Below, piece after piece: positions 46,006 through 57,905 of a stretch of 64,000 nt of DNA. Positions within the stretch are counted from its first letter, which is position 1. Every line of letters starts with the position of its first letter. The stretch spans positions 16,233,123 to 16,297,122 of the forward strand of contig CM069435.1 of NCBI GenBank assembly GCA_035610365.1, read 5' to 3'. The DNA comes from Aquatica leii (lineage: Eukaryota > Arthropoda > Insecta > Coleoptera > Lampyridae). The notes below the pieces were generated by a model. That model saw nothing but the letters and a program-made list of their open reading frames with translations. It did no database searches and was not told where the DNA came from. The translations under genes were made by a program, and so were the position numbers.

Positions 46006-49000
46006 GCTATATTAAATTTTTTTGTTTACATCGTCTGTTCTAACCGCTCTGTTTTATTAACCAATTCCATTTTACCAATCTCATTCATTAAATATACATT
46101 GTAATTCCTTTTCTTTTTTTTGTGACGATTGCTTTTAAGTAAGCTCTGTATTGATTTTTCTTCTTTTGTCAAGTCATTATTTATATAGATTTTTTAGCTT
46201 TTCAGTTGTTTTCATTATTTCATTACATTGCGGATTACCATTAGCTTCTTTACTTCTGTATACATCCAATTTCTCTTTAGGAATTTTGTATTCTATGTCA
46301 GGTTCTGTACCTTTTCTTTTCTCTATCGATCGTCCTATATTATCTACTGATTTTCTGTTTTCTATTATTTCTGAATGGGTAGTGTTGCAGAGTGTCAAAA
46401 TGAAGCTCTTAGCAGGTAATAAAATAAACTATCGATTCCTAACTCTGTATTTTTAAAGCTAACTTTGACTTAACTCTGATTCCTTCCACAAATGCGCTAT
46501 TCTTTAGTTAGTATTCGACTCTATGGAATTTCTTAACAATGAACCCTTACTAGTTCTTATTGTTTCACCGTACTTTCTTAACCAAGATACATAATAACCA
46601 CTGACTTATAGTTGTCTAGTTTTTCCTCGAGTTTTTCTATCTTTCCTGTCATTTCCAGTTAGCTCGCTATTTCTTCATTTTTGTTGATATATTTCACTTA
46701 CAAAATTGTTTTTTTTGTTATCGCATCTTTTTACTCTTTCGTCAACCAAATCCTAATCAATATATACTCTGTGACATTGAAATTCCAACACCAAAAAGGG
46801 ATGGGAATTTTGAGGTCAAACTCGGTACTTGGTACGAATGTTTAGGTACTCAGAGATAGTAAATGAACCAATCCATGGTTGGGTTTACACGGGTCGAAGA
46901 TACTCTACGTTCTTCGAGCGCGAAATCGCACGATGTGACAACCCAAAAATACCGATCGCAATTAGTTTAACAAATATTTTTCTTAGGGCTCACGTGCTTG
47001 GTCTGTTCGCTTTAGTCTTGTATATTTCCTCGTTCTTTATTTTGTTATTTTTCATTGTATTACCCATGCACGCTACAAAATTTTGTCTTTGGCGTATCTG
47101 TCGACTGTCTGTATATCTTCTTCCTGTGTATTTTACATTTTTATTTTTTTTGTCATAATTTTGCTGTTAACGTAAAATGATTTGTGTTTATGGATGCTTT
47201 ATACGATCGTACGTTCTTAATTGCCCCGGACGTCTTCTTTGAAATAGTTAATTTCCTTTTTTTCTTCCAGTCTTGTGCACGTTATTTTTGATAATATAAA
47301 AATATTGTATAACGAAGTTTTTAGTCAAAGTAAATATTCGTAGATTTATGTTCAAAACGATAGTAAAATTTTAAAGATAGCACAGTCTCCACATGCTCTT
47401 AATAAAATTAATGTAAAGAATGCGTATGGTTGGCAAATTTGCAACAGTTAAAAGAATCATAAATTTTATACTTCCGAACTAATTTTAATTATAGCTATGG
47501 GCGAATTTGTAAGAAACGAATCCTATACAAAATCGTATTAATCAAAGAAGTGAAGTTTCATTTATCAAAAACGTAGTTTTTTTACTAGTTTGTAATAACA
47601 TTTGCTAATACGTGTTGGTGCTTTGTATACATTTGTATGTATCATATGGTACTATTTTCTAGAAATAGCCACACTAAGTTTATACTTCAAAATTTACAAT
47701 GTTGCTAAGTACTTATTAATGGAAATGCGGAGTAGTTGGCATTAACATATAAGTATCAATGAGACTTTAATGGAGAGGATAAATTGGTTTTTCAAGACAT
47801 TTGTCTTAGGATCCATCGGTAAGAAGATGTTGAATCATAAATCAACATAATAACAATGAATCCAATAGAAATTAGTGCTAATTGCGTCTTAGGTCATCGA
47901 GAGCACGATATTTTTTAATCATTGTAATTATACAATGTTCATTATAACGGTTAAAGATAAAGTTGTTTTGGATTGTATTTTCCTAAACACAATGAAATGC
48001 TGTTGTAAACTAAAAAATGTAAAATTATCTGTAATATGGAAACACATAATAACTTGTTTTATAAATCTTTCAACAAGAAGTGTAACACATACGAAACCAA
48101 AATTATAATTCTTTATGTTCAGAGTTTCTATAATTATCTTATAATAAGAACAAAATTTGCCATCCAGTGGCGTTTTGAGTCACATATATATTAGTCACCC
48201 TTTCACCTGCTTTATAAAACCGACATTTTTAAGAAACGCTTAATGTTATGGTTATTATTAGCGTATACGTATAGGTGCGTTATCTTCTACAGAACTATAT
48301 GCAGTTCAACTTGCAAACAAAGGTTAAGTTTCGTGATCTTTGACACGAAAATGTGACGTCTTAATATCTAGATGAAGAAATAAAAGTTCTTTGTGGTATC
48401 GTTACGTAGTGTATCATTACTTTAATTGCTTTGTAATCAAGTTAACATGTTAGGTTTAATACTAGAATGCTATTACGGGTGATTGACCATTTCAAGGGTC
48501 AACACGTACGTTTATTTTCATATATTTGAAATGTATTACGTATCATCATCTATGTTGAAAATAAAAGTTGAAGCACGTCCAAATAAATCAAAGAAACAGC
48601 GAATTGCCATTAACGGCGAACAAGATTCAATGTTTTTTGTATTGCCTATGTATTGGATGAGTAATCGTATCATAATCATTTCATAGCAATTACCATAAAA
48701 TTATGTTTTAATTGGTTTAATAATCGCTATTATTTATTCAAATCATTGCGTTTTTACTCTGACAGTGATTTGTAGTCCATATTTCAAGTACTGCATTTTA
48801 CTGTTATCATTTAGTAGCATTGTAGGCTGTTCTGGGTTATCTTCAATTCTACGGCTAAGTACTCATTGTTATAATTTAGAGAATAACATGTCGGTTGTTA
48901 CTTTGTGTGAACAAGCATTTATATTGAAGATTGTTTCGTGATTGTAACGTTAAATATATAGAATTACGGTTCCAAGATTGACTTTAGTGTGATGCGTTGA

Positions 49001-49280
49001 TTTTGGGAAACCGGGTCATCGTTAATTCTGTTGTTTCCAACTTTTGACGATAACTATATGTCAATTTTTCCTCATTTTTGACAATTTTTTACTAACCACA
49101 CTATGCATACGTAATCATAGGGCCAGAAAAACCATCCATTTTTTATGTAAACAGCGGAGGAACTATTATTCTTGTAAGTCGTATGGACTTTTGAAATATC
49201 ATAGGCACTCACTTCAATTGTTATTTTGTAAAAGTAGAGAGTCAATTTTATCTTAATCCTGTAGTGACACATATGTAAAA
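46006..49280. other. Intronic sequence, T/C-rich then AT-rich, no gene
   Basis: The pyrimidine bias of the neighbouring repeat continues to about 46800. A 110-codon open frame at 46829-47158 becomes a low-complexity hydrophobic tail and has no family match that I recognise. A GTGACATTGAAATTCCAACA string near 46771 could be a transposon end, but no partner was found. Confidence 0.45.
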
Positions 49281-51660
49281 TTTTATGTAGAGCTGGTCAA
49301 CCTTCTATTCTGAATGTGTCTATTGGTTCCGGATGTTGGCGACAAACAAAGGAATTTGAACTTTACTAACTGCTGCTCTAAACAGTCCTCGTGTAGACAT
49401 AGAAAACCAAGTTCTAAGGTTTTTCAACCGGGAGATTCTGCACCTTCTAGGTCTTCTTCTGCCTGAAACCTTTCTTTGGAGTATCAATTGGAGCAGACCA
49501 TCTCTCTTTTGGTTCCTCATGTGTCAGAAATATTCTCAAAGACCTCAAGCTTTTTTGTGAACGCTTCCGACAAGGTCCAGTTTGGTGTGTAAATTAGGGC
49601 CTCTGCTTTTAAATAGATTTCCCGTTTTACTGGAAGTAAAAGTGGCTTTTGCTTTGTCTATGCGGCATTGGGCTGTATGTTATTTTTACTAATTACTATG
49701 AACTTGGTTTTCTTGATATTAAGAGATAATCTGTACACGACACGATTCATCAATTCCTGGAGACCCTCGAGAGAATCAGCGTGCACAACGGTATCGTCCG
49801 CGTAGCGTATATTGTTCAGTCTCTCATTGATTGACACTACAGAGTCTGTATTCTCCAGTGCCATGTTAAACATAAGCGTCTTATATTTATATCTGTTGAG
49901 TAATTACCGTTTGATATTTGCTGTTTGGTGCCAGTACAGATTTATTATAAGACGTATGTAAGTTCTTCTCGTCGAAGCCGGTTGTTCTTAGTATCCCTAT
50001 CAATTCATTGTGCTCGACCTCATTGAAGGCTTTCTGATAATCTATCAGACAGACGTACACATCACAGCCAACATCCCTACATTGCTGAAACAACACCTGA
50101 ATTACGAACAGAGCCTGTCTAGTTCTCAGTGCTTCTCTGAATCCAAATTGTTTATTTGATATGTTTTTTTTGCATTTGTTATATATTCGTTTATGGATTT
50201 ATTTTCAAAAATAATTTGAGGAGGTGGCTTATGAGGTTAATTAACCGATAATCTTCGCAATGTTTTGCACTGACTTTTTTGTGTATAGGAATAAATGTAG
50301 ACTTTAACCAGTCTCGAGGGATATATTCGGTGTAAATATGATTCAATATTTTTGTTAGTCATTTTATTCATTTTCCAGTAATTGCAGAAATTTAGCATGA
50401 AGATTGTCTGGTCCTGGAGCTTTTCCATCCTTCATTTGTTTGGCTGACTTGCGTACTTCACCAGCGGCAATTGGACCCAAGTCGGCGTTGATTAATTGGG
50501 CTTAAGTTCACTTATCCTGGAACAGAGCGCTGATATACCTCTTCCAGGTGTATGTTCTCTTGTCTTTATCTATGATGATATTGTTTTATATATACCACTT
50601 ATTTCTTTGACCTTACGATGCATCTTGAAACTGTCATTTTTTTTCAAGGTCTTCTATGTCTAGGAATTTTTCTACAGTCCATGTTTTTTTAGCTTGTCTT
50701 CGAATTTTTTTATATGCTGTTGATCCTTGCCTTTTACTTTCCGGCGTTCTTCCGTCAGATTTAGTATTTCAATAGTCATAATAGAATAATGTTACTTGCA
50801 GATTTCACAACAGATCTTAGTTTATCCATTTCGATATTCCTTCTCAATAGTGTTGTTGGTTTTTAGTTTTCCAGAGGTATTTTTTTTTGCTTGTTTCTTT
50901 TATTGTTGGATTCTTCAATTTTGTTTTATCATATTGGGAAGGACATTCTTTTATTCAAACATATTCAACACTTCGCTTCTTTCGTTTCGTATACCAAGTG
51001 CGTACGGTCTAAAAAATTCATTACCGCTTCCCTTTTCCAATTTGGCGTTCAAGTCGCCCATAATAATTGTGATTTCTTTTTCACGTTTGTCAGCCGTAAG
51101 TGCTGCATGATACTGACTTGTTCAGGTTTGGTGTTTAGTTGAAGTAGAAGCATTCTCTCAGAAATGGGCACAACATTCAATGATCGACGTAGTCTGTCAA
51201 TCATGAGGTCTACTCCGTTTTTGGCGTTGCCCGTCGATATTTCCAGAGAAATATACTTGGTGTTTACTAATTGTGTAATTCCCGGAAAAAGGCCATCTCA
51301 TCTCGCTTACTTCCATTACATCGATGCTCAGCCTATTCATCTCCTGTATATCATTATCTATTTTCCTTGTTTGATACATTGTACGAACATTCCACGTACA
51401 AATTTGTATAGCTAATGTAGTGGTTTTCCGTTGCCTTCTCTATCGCAGAATGGAGGCCACATAACACTGCTGCAGTCGAGTCCTTTACTGTCCTGACTTG
51501 AACCAGTCCAGGATTATTTCCTATGTGCTTTAGATAAGTATTGGAAATGCTGCTGCCTATTTCCAGACTAGGACAGTTCCCAATCAAAATTATAAAAAAT
51601 TCATTCACAGCACGTTTTTTTTGCCCTGTCACACAACCCAATTGGTTTATCAATTATTTT
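49280..51660 (-). mobile_element. Non-LTR (LINE) retrotransposon, most of ORF2, decayed
   Basis: The minus-strand domains run from right to left. First is an APE-type endonuclease with ICTWNVRTM-like start and VMEVSEMRWPFSG (51250-51440) and YFSGNIDGQ. Next comes a pre-RT and RT N-terminus with QMKDGKAPGPDNLHAKFL (about 50400) and WLKSTFIPI-like remnants. The RT palm follows, with VYVCLIDYQKAFNEVEHNEL (about 50045; first Asp) and NNIRYADDTVVHADS (about 49800; catalytic YADD intact). Last is a C-terminal DGLLQLILQRKVSGRRRPR box with an HAAxxRxxxxxxIANIR-like end (49320-49520). Frames break in several places. The clade is not certain. No poly-A or target duplication was identified. Confidence 0.82.
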
Positions 51661-51771
51661 TTTTTTAATTCCCCACATGATCCTATGAAACTCGCCATTT
51701 TTTAGAGTATTTACAATTCTGGTTCCGACAAATTCAGGATAGCTTCTGCTTTCGATAGTTAAGAACTCTAA

Positions 51772-52628
51772 CAGTCGTATTCATAGTCGTTCGCCGGCGA
51801 CTCGCTGACGTTTCTCCGCTCGCCAGAATGAAATTTCAATGCATAATCGTTCGCCAGCAACGACGCGCATGCGTTCTACCACAAACTTCAGTGAAAACCT
51901 GGCAAGTCGCTGGCGAACGGTTGGAGGTACTCGATACCATCTCCGGCAATTCTCTGACATTTGGCAATTGCGAATTTTCGTTATTTTTAAAAATAAAATG
52001 GAACGTGAATTAAATAAAATTTATAATTCAAACAGAGACAATTTTGATCTGCAAATTTACATACCTCGTCGGTATCAAATAAAGAAACCAGTATAAAAGT
52101 TTTTCTTTATATTTTTATTTTATTTTTCTTATTTAAAAGCTGACATCTGACTATTAATTTAAATATTATAGGTATATTCGAGACATGGAAAACTCATTAG
52201 AAGTTTATCAATTTAAAAACGGTACAGATTTACAAAAATTATAGTAGTTGACATTTTACTATCAATAATACAAGACCACAAACGAAATTATTAATAGAGG
52301 ATTACCGGTTCTTGTATTAATTGCTTTCTATCTGAATTTGAATAAAAATTTTTTTTTCATCGTAAAAACACAATTAATATGTTTACTATCGTACATAGAT
52401 AACCAGTTGCAGAAATTTGATATATTTAAACACGTGCATTTCATGTAAAGAAATGAAATGCGCATGATCAGTAAGACAAACTTTTGTCGGCGTGGCGAAC
52501 GGCGGGAGAACGACTGTGCAACACAAATTATGTTTTAGCCGTTCGCCGGAGAAACCTCCAGCGAAACCGCCAGCAAATCGCCGGCGAGTTGCTAGCGACT
52601 CGCCGGCGATCGTCTATGAATACGGCTG
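51772..52628. mobile_element. Non-autonomous TIR element (857 bp) with GC-rich ends, TAA target site
   Basis: The ends are imperfect inverted repeats: CAGTCGTATTCATAGTCGTT and CAGCCGTATTCATAGACGAT, followed in both by CGCCGGCGA and a CGCT core. TAA flanks both ends (51769-51771 and 52629-52631), which suits a PIF/Harbinger-like family. Both sub-terminal regions carry multiple short repeats of TCGCCGGCGA/TCGCTGGCGA type, while the middle 500 bases are AT-rich. No transposase motif is present. Short open frames over the left arm are compositional. It inserted just outside the LINE at 49.3-51.7 kb. Confidence 0.85.
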
Positions 52629-52829
52629 TAAGTCCTCTTTGAATACGATATGTCCCGACAAATTTATCGACTTCTTTCTACACAACAAATATTTGTAACC
52701 AGAAAAAAAAACAGCTTTAAATACACAAATCAACTTTTTACGAAAAATTCTGTTATAAAAACAATAAGGCCAATTTTAGAATTATGAACCTTCCAAATGG
52801 TGTTATAAAAGTCGTTAGTCATACAAATC

Positions 52830-53110
52830 TTCATGCAGAAGTATACGCTATAATCCGATGTTGGCAATTGAAACAGATGTGCACAGCGACGGTTTCGAAA
52901 TATTGCCCATCGCTAGCTATACATGTTTCCCATTTCTGGCAATTAGTGGATGCCACACAAAAAAACGGTTGCTCTTTTATGGCAAACCAATCTTTGACCC
53001 CTTTTCGTACATATTCGTAAAAAGCTAAGTTAGGCGAGTAAATCGCATATGAAAGTATTTGTGATGGCCCATGCTGTAGCCGTGCAGTACAGGTATATGT
53101 AAGTGTTTTG
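52830..53110 (-). pseudogene. mariner transposase C-terminal fragment
   Basis: The minus strand reads ILSYAIYSPNLAFYEYVRKG, then VKDWFAIKEQPFF, then NCQKWETCIASDGQYFE. This corresponds to the YSPDLAPSDYHLF (third catalytic Asp region), LKxWLxGKRF and LxxRWxKCIxxDGxYFE blocks of mariner transposases. The catalytic Asp of SPDL has become Asn. Only the last third of the protein remains. It differs from the two mariners at 39-41 kb in its C-terminal block. Confidence 0.8.
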
Positions 53111-54054
53111 CTTGTCATTTTACCCGTGGTCTGTTCAGTTCAGCACAGCCGTACAGTAATCCACTCATCTTTATTGGAAAATCGTTAGATTCTGTATTAT
53201 GCAGTTATGTCTTTGATGGTTTTCAAAGCTGTCTCAATAATCGGCTAATATTATGTTGAGGGAAACATATAAATTTACTTCTTTTGGTATATCGATACCA
53301 GAAGTGGTTTTACTTTGACGTTTGCTAACAGTTCGGAATCGATAACTGTATGTACTTCGAGATCAAAAAATGGAGATGCCTTGCTTCCGAGTTTAAACAT
53401 ACGAACACTCTAGAAAGCACATGAAAATTCAGAAACTTTACTACATAGTTTGGTTGTGTCAGATTTTTAAATCCCTCGTTGTTAATGCAATTATTTTTTA
53501 ATTCTGAATGATATGCTTTTAACCTTACTAAAAAAATTATCTTTAGATAATGTTATGTGTAATAAATATATTCATAGCAATCAAGATTTTAAAAACCTTG
53601 CCAGCTCGATCGTTATATGTATCTTGGTGTGTTTCAAGACAAGAAAGCACACAGCATTGAAAAAAAAATTCTAAACTTGCAAAACTGTGCACAGATTCAA
53701 GAAACTAAATCCGTTAACCTACTGGAAGAGTACACTAGAACAATGCCAAAAAAAGTAAAAATTATTTATTAAGAAAAACCTAATAATTGTAGAATATCAA
53801 TATCTGAAATACCATTTTTCAGGAAGACAATAAAAGATGAAAGCTGACATATGTTTTTAACGGTGAAATTTATCGCTTAAGACTCTTAAGAGATACTTAA
53901 ACTGAAGTTGTTATTGGGAAGACTCGTGTCGTGTGTACCACAAACAAAAGATTGACAATTGGCAACCAACAATTAAGAGTCTGTAATAATCTACTTCTCT
54001 ACTCAAAGAATCCTTTTAATCAAAAAATTCGAAAAAAAAACAATCCAGATATAT
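53111..54054. other. Intronic sequence, no supported feature
   Basis: A weak minus-strand resemblance to the RT-thumb region of Penelope-like elements (around 53200-53400) could not be supported with a catalytic motif. Otherwise AT-rich and featureless. Confidence 0.4.
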
Positions 54055-54228
54055 CAGTGTTTCTTAAATGGTGGTTGGTCCATGGTCCATGGACCACTAG
54101 TGATCCGCGAGGATTTTTGGGTGGTCCGAAAAAATTGTCTGCTGTCTTTAATATATTTAAATATTGTTATATCAACATACTCTATTTTTTTTGCGATCCG
54201 CGGATGCAAAAAGGTTAAGAAACACCGA
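54055..54228. mobile_element. hAT-type MITE (174 bp)
   Basis: Ends CAGTGTTTCTTAA and (inverted) CGGTGTTTCTTAACC fit hAT terminal repeats (CAGNGTTTCTxAACC type). The interior has the inverted string GTGATCCGCGAGG against GCGATCCGCGGAT and a small GGTCCATGGACC hairpin. No clear 8-bp target duplication remains. Non-coding. Confidence 0.7.
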
Positions 54229-55814
54229 ACCAGTTCATAAAGACGAAAAATAAATAGTTTCTTGATCCAAATCAAACAAACCGTGTTGAATATAGCGATT
54301 AAAGTAAATTCATCTGTACAAAACATTGAGATTTAGTGAAAGTTTCTTAAGCAATTAGTCGAGAACACGAGAAGCTGCAAGAACCACAAACAATACAATT
54401 CGCTTTCTTTACGATGTAGTTTCTTCCGGTGTAGCAGCATGTTAATGATTTATCGCCTAACTGTCGCGATGATACTTTCACAATACAATGAAAAACATCT
54501 GCGAAAAATATAATAACCATCTACTAACGTAAAAAAATTCGATAAAAAATTAATTTAGAAAACAAGTACGTTTAATGAATTTAAATAATGTTAAAATGAT
54601 GTCATGTTTTACCTACGCATTTAACTTCACTTGGAATTCAAAATTTACAATTACGAATATTTCGAAATCGAATAAAGCACCTGATCGTGTAATTAAAATG
54701 TCAATTACCATCAAGTTCAATATATAAGTAGCTAGATTAGGTCATGGCGCAGTCATTATTAACCTTTCACACGAGTTATTAAAGCACTACTGGACGAATA
54801 TGTCACACATCCACGACATCGCTCTTATTTGATCACAACATAAGAACGAAAATCACTTGGTTCAATAACCCTCCTTTAAACTCCTAATTAAACGGAAATC
54901 GTTGGGACTTCCGATTTTGATTAAAATTGCACTGGCACCCACTAATTTTAAAACCAACAATTTTTTTTCGAAACGAGCCATTTCGACAGTAAAAAATAAT
55001 GGATTATTCGTGTTGCTGTTCAGATATTAAGATAAAGGATGAGATATTTATTGAATTAAAAGGTTTTGATTATAAACATTAGCAGATGCGGGTGATGTCA
55101 AAATAACTTCCGTTTCCACCCTAAGGTTATTTGATTTTTTTTCCCGTATTTTGTTACTTGCACTTTGTTATCTTTAGCTTTTTTTCCGTTGAATTGTTGC
55201 AGCTGCTTGATAACAAAGATGCATTTCGGTGTAGTTTAGGCCGATTTAAATATATACGAGCAGAGGCGCACCCACTATAATTCCCCCCTTTATTGCGTTA
55301 TTAATGTCGTAGAAAATATTACATGCTATTTTGCACTTATATATAATTATTTAGTCAACAACTCGAGTTAGACGTGCATAGTTTTATGAACCTAAGTCAA
55401 GTGGAAGAGGGTGATTAAGGCATATCTTTGACGAGCACCACTTACTAGTTTGAAAATGAGTTATGTACTCAAAAATGTGTCAAGAAATAGATCCATCTGA
55501 CACAGTGGGTAGTTGATGAATTATAAAGTACCACGCCTTAATTATTCTACATTATGAAATTATACACGGTGTGTGTGATGTATCGAAGGTTTAACCTTCG
55601 TTTTGTTTGCTTAGAAATTTTATTTGTATCCGCAAAGTGATTAAAAGTAGATTACAAAAGTAAATTTACTTCCCATAACCGCAAGATGCTCTTGGAGGTT
55701 ACGTGTTTAGGTTTCTCTTTGGACAAAACTAAATCTTAGCATTGTAAAAAGTATTTTTTTTGTTTGACTAGGTCAAGCAAAAATAGATTCATGTGTTAAA
55801 CGATGCTCTGTACT
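54229..55814. other. Intronic sequence, nothing recognised
   Basis: No coding signal on either strand, no repeat arms. Ordinary AT-rich DNA between a MITE and the third long-TIR terminus. Confidence 0.5.
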
Positions 55815-55993
55815 CGTGGGTCAAACTATGCCAAGTGGTCCAGAAAACATATTGGTTGCTTAACCATCTTAGAAAATTTTTATATTTAGGGGGTAGATTC
55901 CCTCATGTATCGCAAGCAAAATTGTTGTCAAACTTTCAGTGTTTATAGGCATCTACCGTTTGTCAAACTATTCAGCAACGAATTACTCTAGAC

Positions 55994-56188
55994 CAGTGTT
56001 TCCTAACCCTTTTTAGGCCATGCCCCACCTTAACATTTCAAAATTTTTTATGCCCCCTATACATAATTTTTAACCTTTAACCCAAAGCGAAAGGGTTTTA
56101 AAGTTGTGTCTAGTCAATTTTTAAATTGTCCCCCTTAACTATCAAATTGCCCCCTTGTGGGGCGTGGGCACCACGTTGGGAAACACTG
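55994..56188. mobile_element. hAT-type MITE (195 bp) with perfect 8-bp target duplication
   Basis: Ends CAGTGTTTCCTAACCC and (inverted) CAGTGTTTCCCAACGTGG match hAT terminal repeats. CTCTAGAC is duplicated exactly on both sides (55986-55993 and 56189-56196). The interior is C-rich (GCCCCC strings), with no coding capacity. Paralogous empty sites exist in long-TIR copies 1 and 3 (ATTACTCTGAACC near 31203 and ATTACTCCAGACC near 44024). Confidence 0.93.
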
Positions 56189-56529
56189 CTCTAGACGCTT
56201 CAAATAAACTGCACTCTGACCTACAAATTAATATGCGTCTTAATATTTTTAAAACAGCTCACAAGTTATTGGACGAAAATTAACAAAATTCAATTTTCAA
56301 ATAGTAATTGCCCTAAGAACGAGCAACCTCTCAGCATTTATCTTTTTTGTGGTGTTACATTACATTGTACTGTTACTTTATAGCATCAGTGGTGAGATGC
56401 TTACCCTTTTAAAATTACAGCTTTAAACGTTTATCAAGTAAAAATCTAAAAATTGCACACACAGAAGGTTTTTATGATATGAAACTTCAGTATGAATTTT
56501 AACTTTGAGATTCAGCTGGAAGTTTGCAG

Positions 56530-57905
56530 TCAGCCTTATGTTCTTTTACTCTAACTTCAATAGGACGTCCCGTCTGTCCTATATAACTTGATCCACAGGA
56601 ACAATGAATTTTGTAAACTCCGGCATTTTTTAAAGCCCCTTGTTTGTCTTTAGTAGAGGTAAACTAATTGTTCAGGGTATCCTTAGTCGTAAAGACAGTT
56701 TTGATATTATGTTTCTTTAGCATTCTGCTTATTTTGTCTGTCGAACGCAAACAGTATGATAAATAAGCGGTGCTAGTAGGAGGTGATAAGCCTTCTTTGA
56801 CTTTTGGGTTTATTGCTCTTTCCCATGCCTTTTGTTGTAGAGACTCCAACAGTGTCGTCCTTTTGTAGATTTTCATTATCTGACACACTCATTTAGCTAA
56901 AGTATGTAAAACACTAGTGTACTGGATGGTGGTGAGATTTGGCGTTGAAGTATCTATTAGTGTGCGTTTCTATAAACGGAACTGCCGAATTTTCCATTAT
57001 TTTTCTTTATCACCAATACATTAAGGAAGGTTAGACTGCTGTAATGTTCTAACTCCATAGTAAATTTAATGCTATTATGTGCAGAGTTGAGATGTTGAAA
57101 GAACTGATTTAGTTTATCTTTGCCATGAGGTCATACAAAAAAACTTATTATCAACATATCTGAACCAAGTTTTTAGTTTTAACTCAATACTTTTCATAAT
57201 TTCAATTTCAAAATACTCCAATTAAGTATTGGCTATAACTGGAGAGAGCGGTGAACCCATGGCCGCTCCTTCTACTTGTTTAAATAAATTGTCGTTATAA
57301 CTGAAATATGTGTTTTTACGACAGTTCGATGAGCAGAACCTTTTTTTTCTCCTTGAGCAAAAACAACACTTAGCCAATCGGGACGGGAAAAAATATACCA
57401 CGTCAAAACTAATTAGGATATCTTCTTGTTATACGCAAGTTCTGAATCTTCTCTTCAAAGTCTGTAGAATCTTAAATGTGAGTTTCTGTATTTCCTGTCA
57501 ATTAATGGTGTTCACTATCGGTTGGTCTGTCCTTTGTATATCTTCTATAACTGAATTTTTTTTAACAATGAAAGCTAGGTTCTTGTTAATATCTGTAGCA
57601 GCAAAGTTTTTGATTGCGGAGTTTAGTTTAGTGCATAAAGAGTTTAAATGTAGACGTATGTATAGCAATCTTCCCAGAATAAGTTTTTCATTTTGTCGTT
57701 GTAATCTTGTATATTCATAACGTCTGTAGCGTTTCCTTTATCTACTCTCAGTAGTAAAATGTCCTTGTTCTCACCTAACCATTTAACGGCTTCTCTCTCC
57801 TGTCTGTTAATATTTGAGCGTGGCGGTTTTGCTGTTCTTACAATGCTGCAAACATCTTGTCGAATTATTGCAGAGTGCGTATTGCAGTTTCCACTCCAAA
57901 TAGTA
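56530..57905 (-). mobile_element. Penelope-like element 3 with GIY-YIG endonuclease, decayed
   Basis: From right to left on the minus strand there is an N-terminal AVETAIRTL-like helix, then a block with NINRQEREAVKWLGENKD and VDKGNATDVMNIQDY (57700-57830). The RT palm has EGAAMGSPLSPVIANT (about 57240-57290), followed by a stop in frame. TWFRYVDNKF (about 57150) is the catalytic YVDD box with the second Asp changed to Asn. Near the left end is the endonuclease: GVYKIHCSCGSSYIGQTGR and a VRVKEHKADC tail (56540-56630), with all GIY-YIG signature residues visible. The element sits inside long-TIR copy 2 and shares its coding orientation. It is non-functional because of the RT mutation, stops and frame changes. 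Confidence 0.85.

Noticed and set aside
46829..47158. 109-codon open frame
   Set aside because: The second half is low-complexity hydrophobic sequence; no conserved motif or supporting signals.
51828..52096. Small open frames inside the 857-bp TIR element
   Set aside because: They cover the GC-rich sub-terminal repeats, and no transposase motif is present.
53160..53400. Possible Penelope RT thumb fragment on the minus strand
   Set aside because: Similarity depends on switching frames every few codons and includes no catalytic motif.
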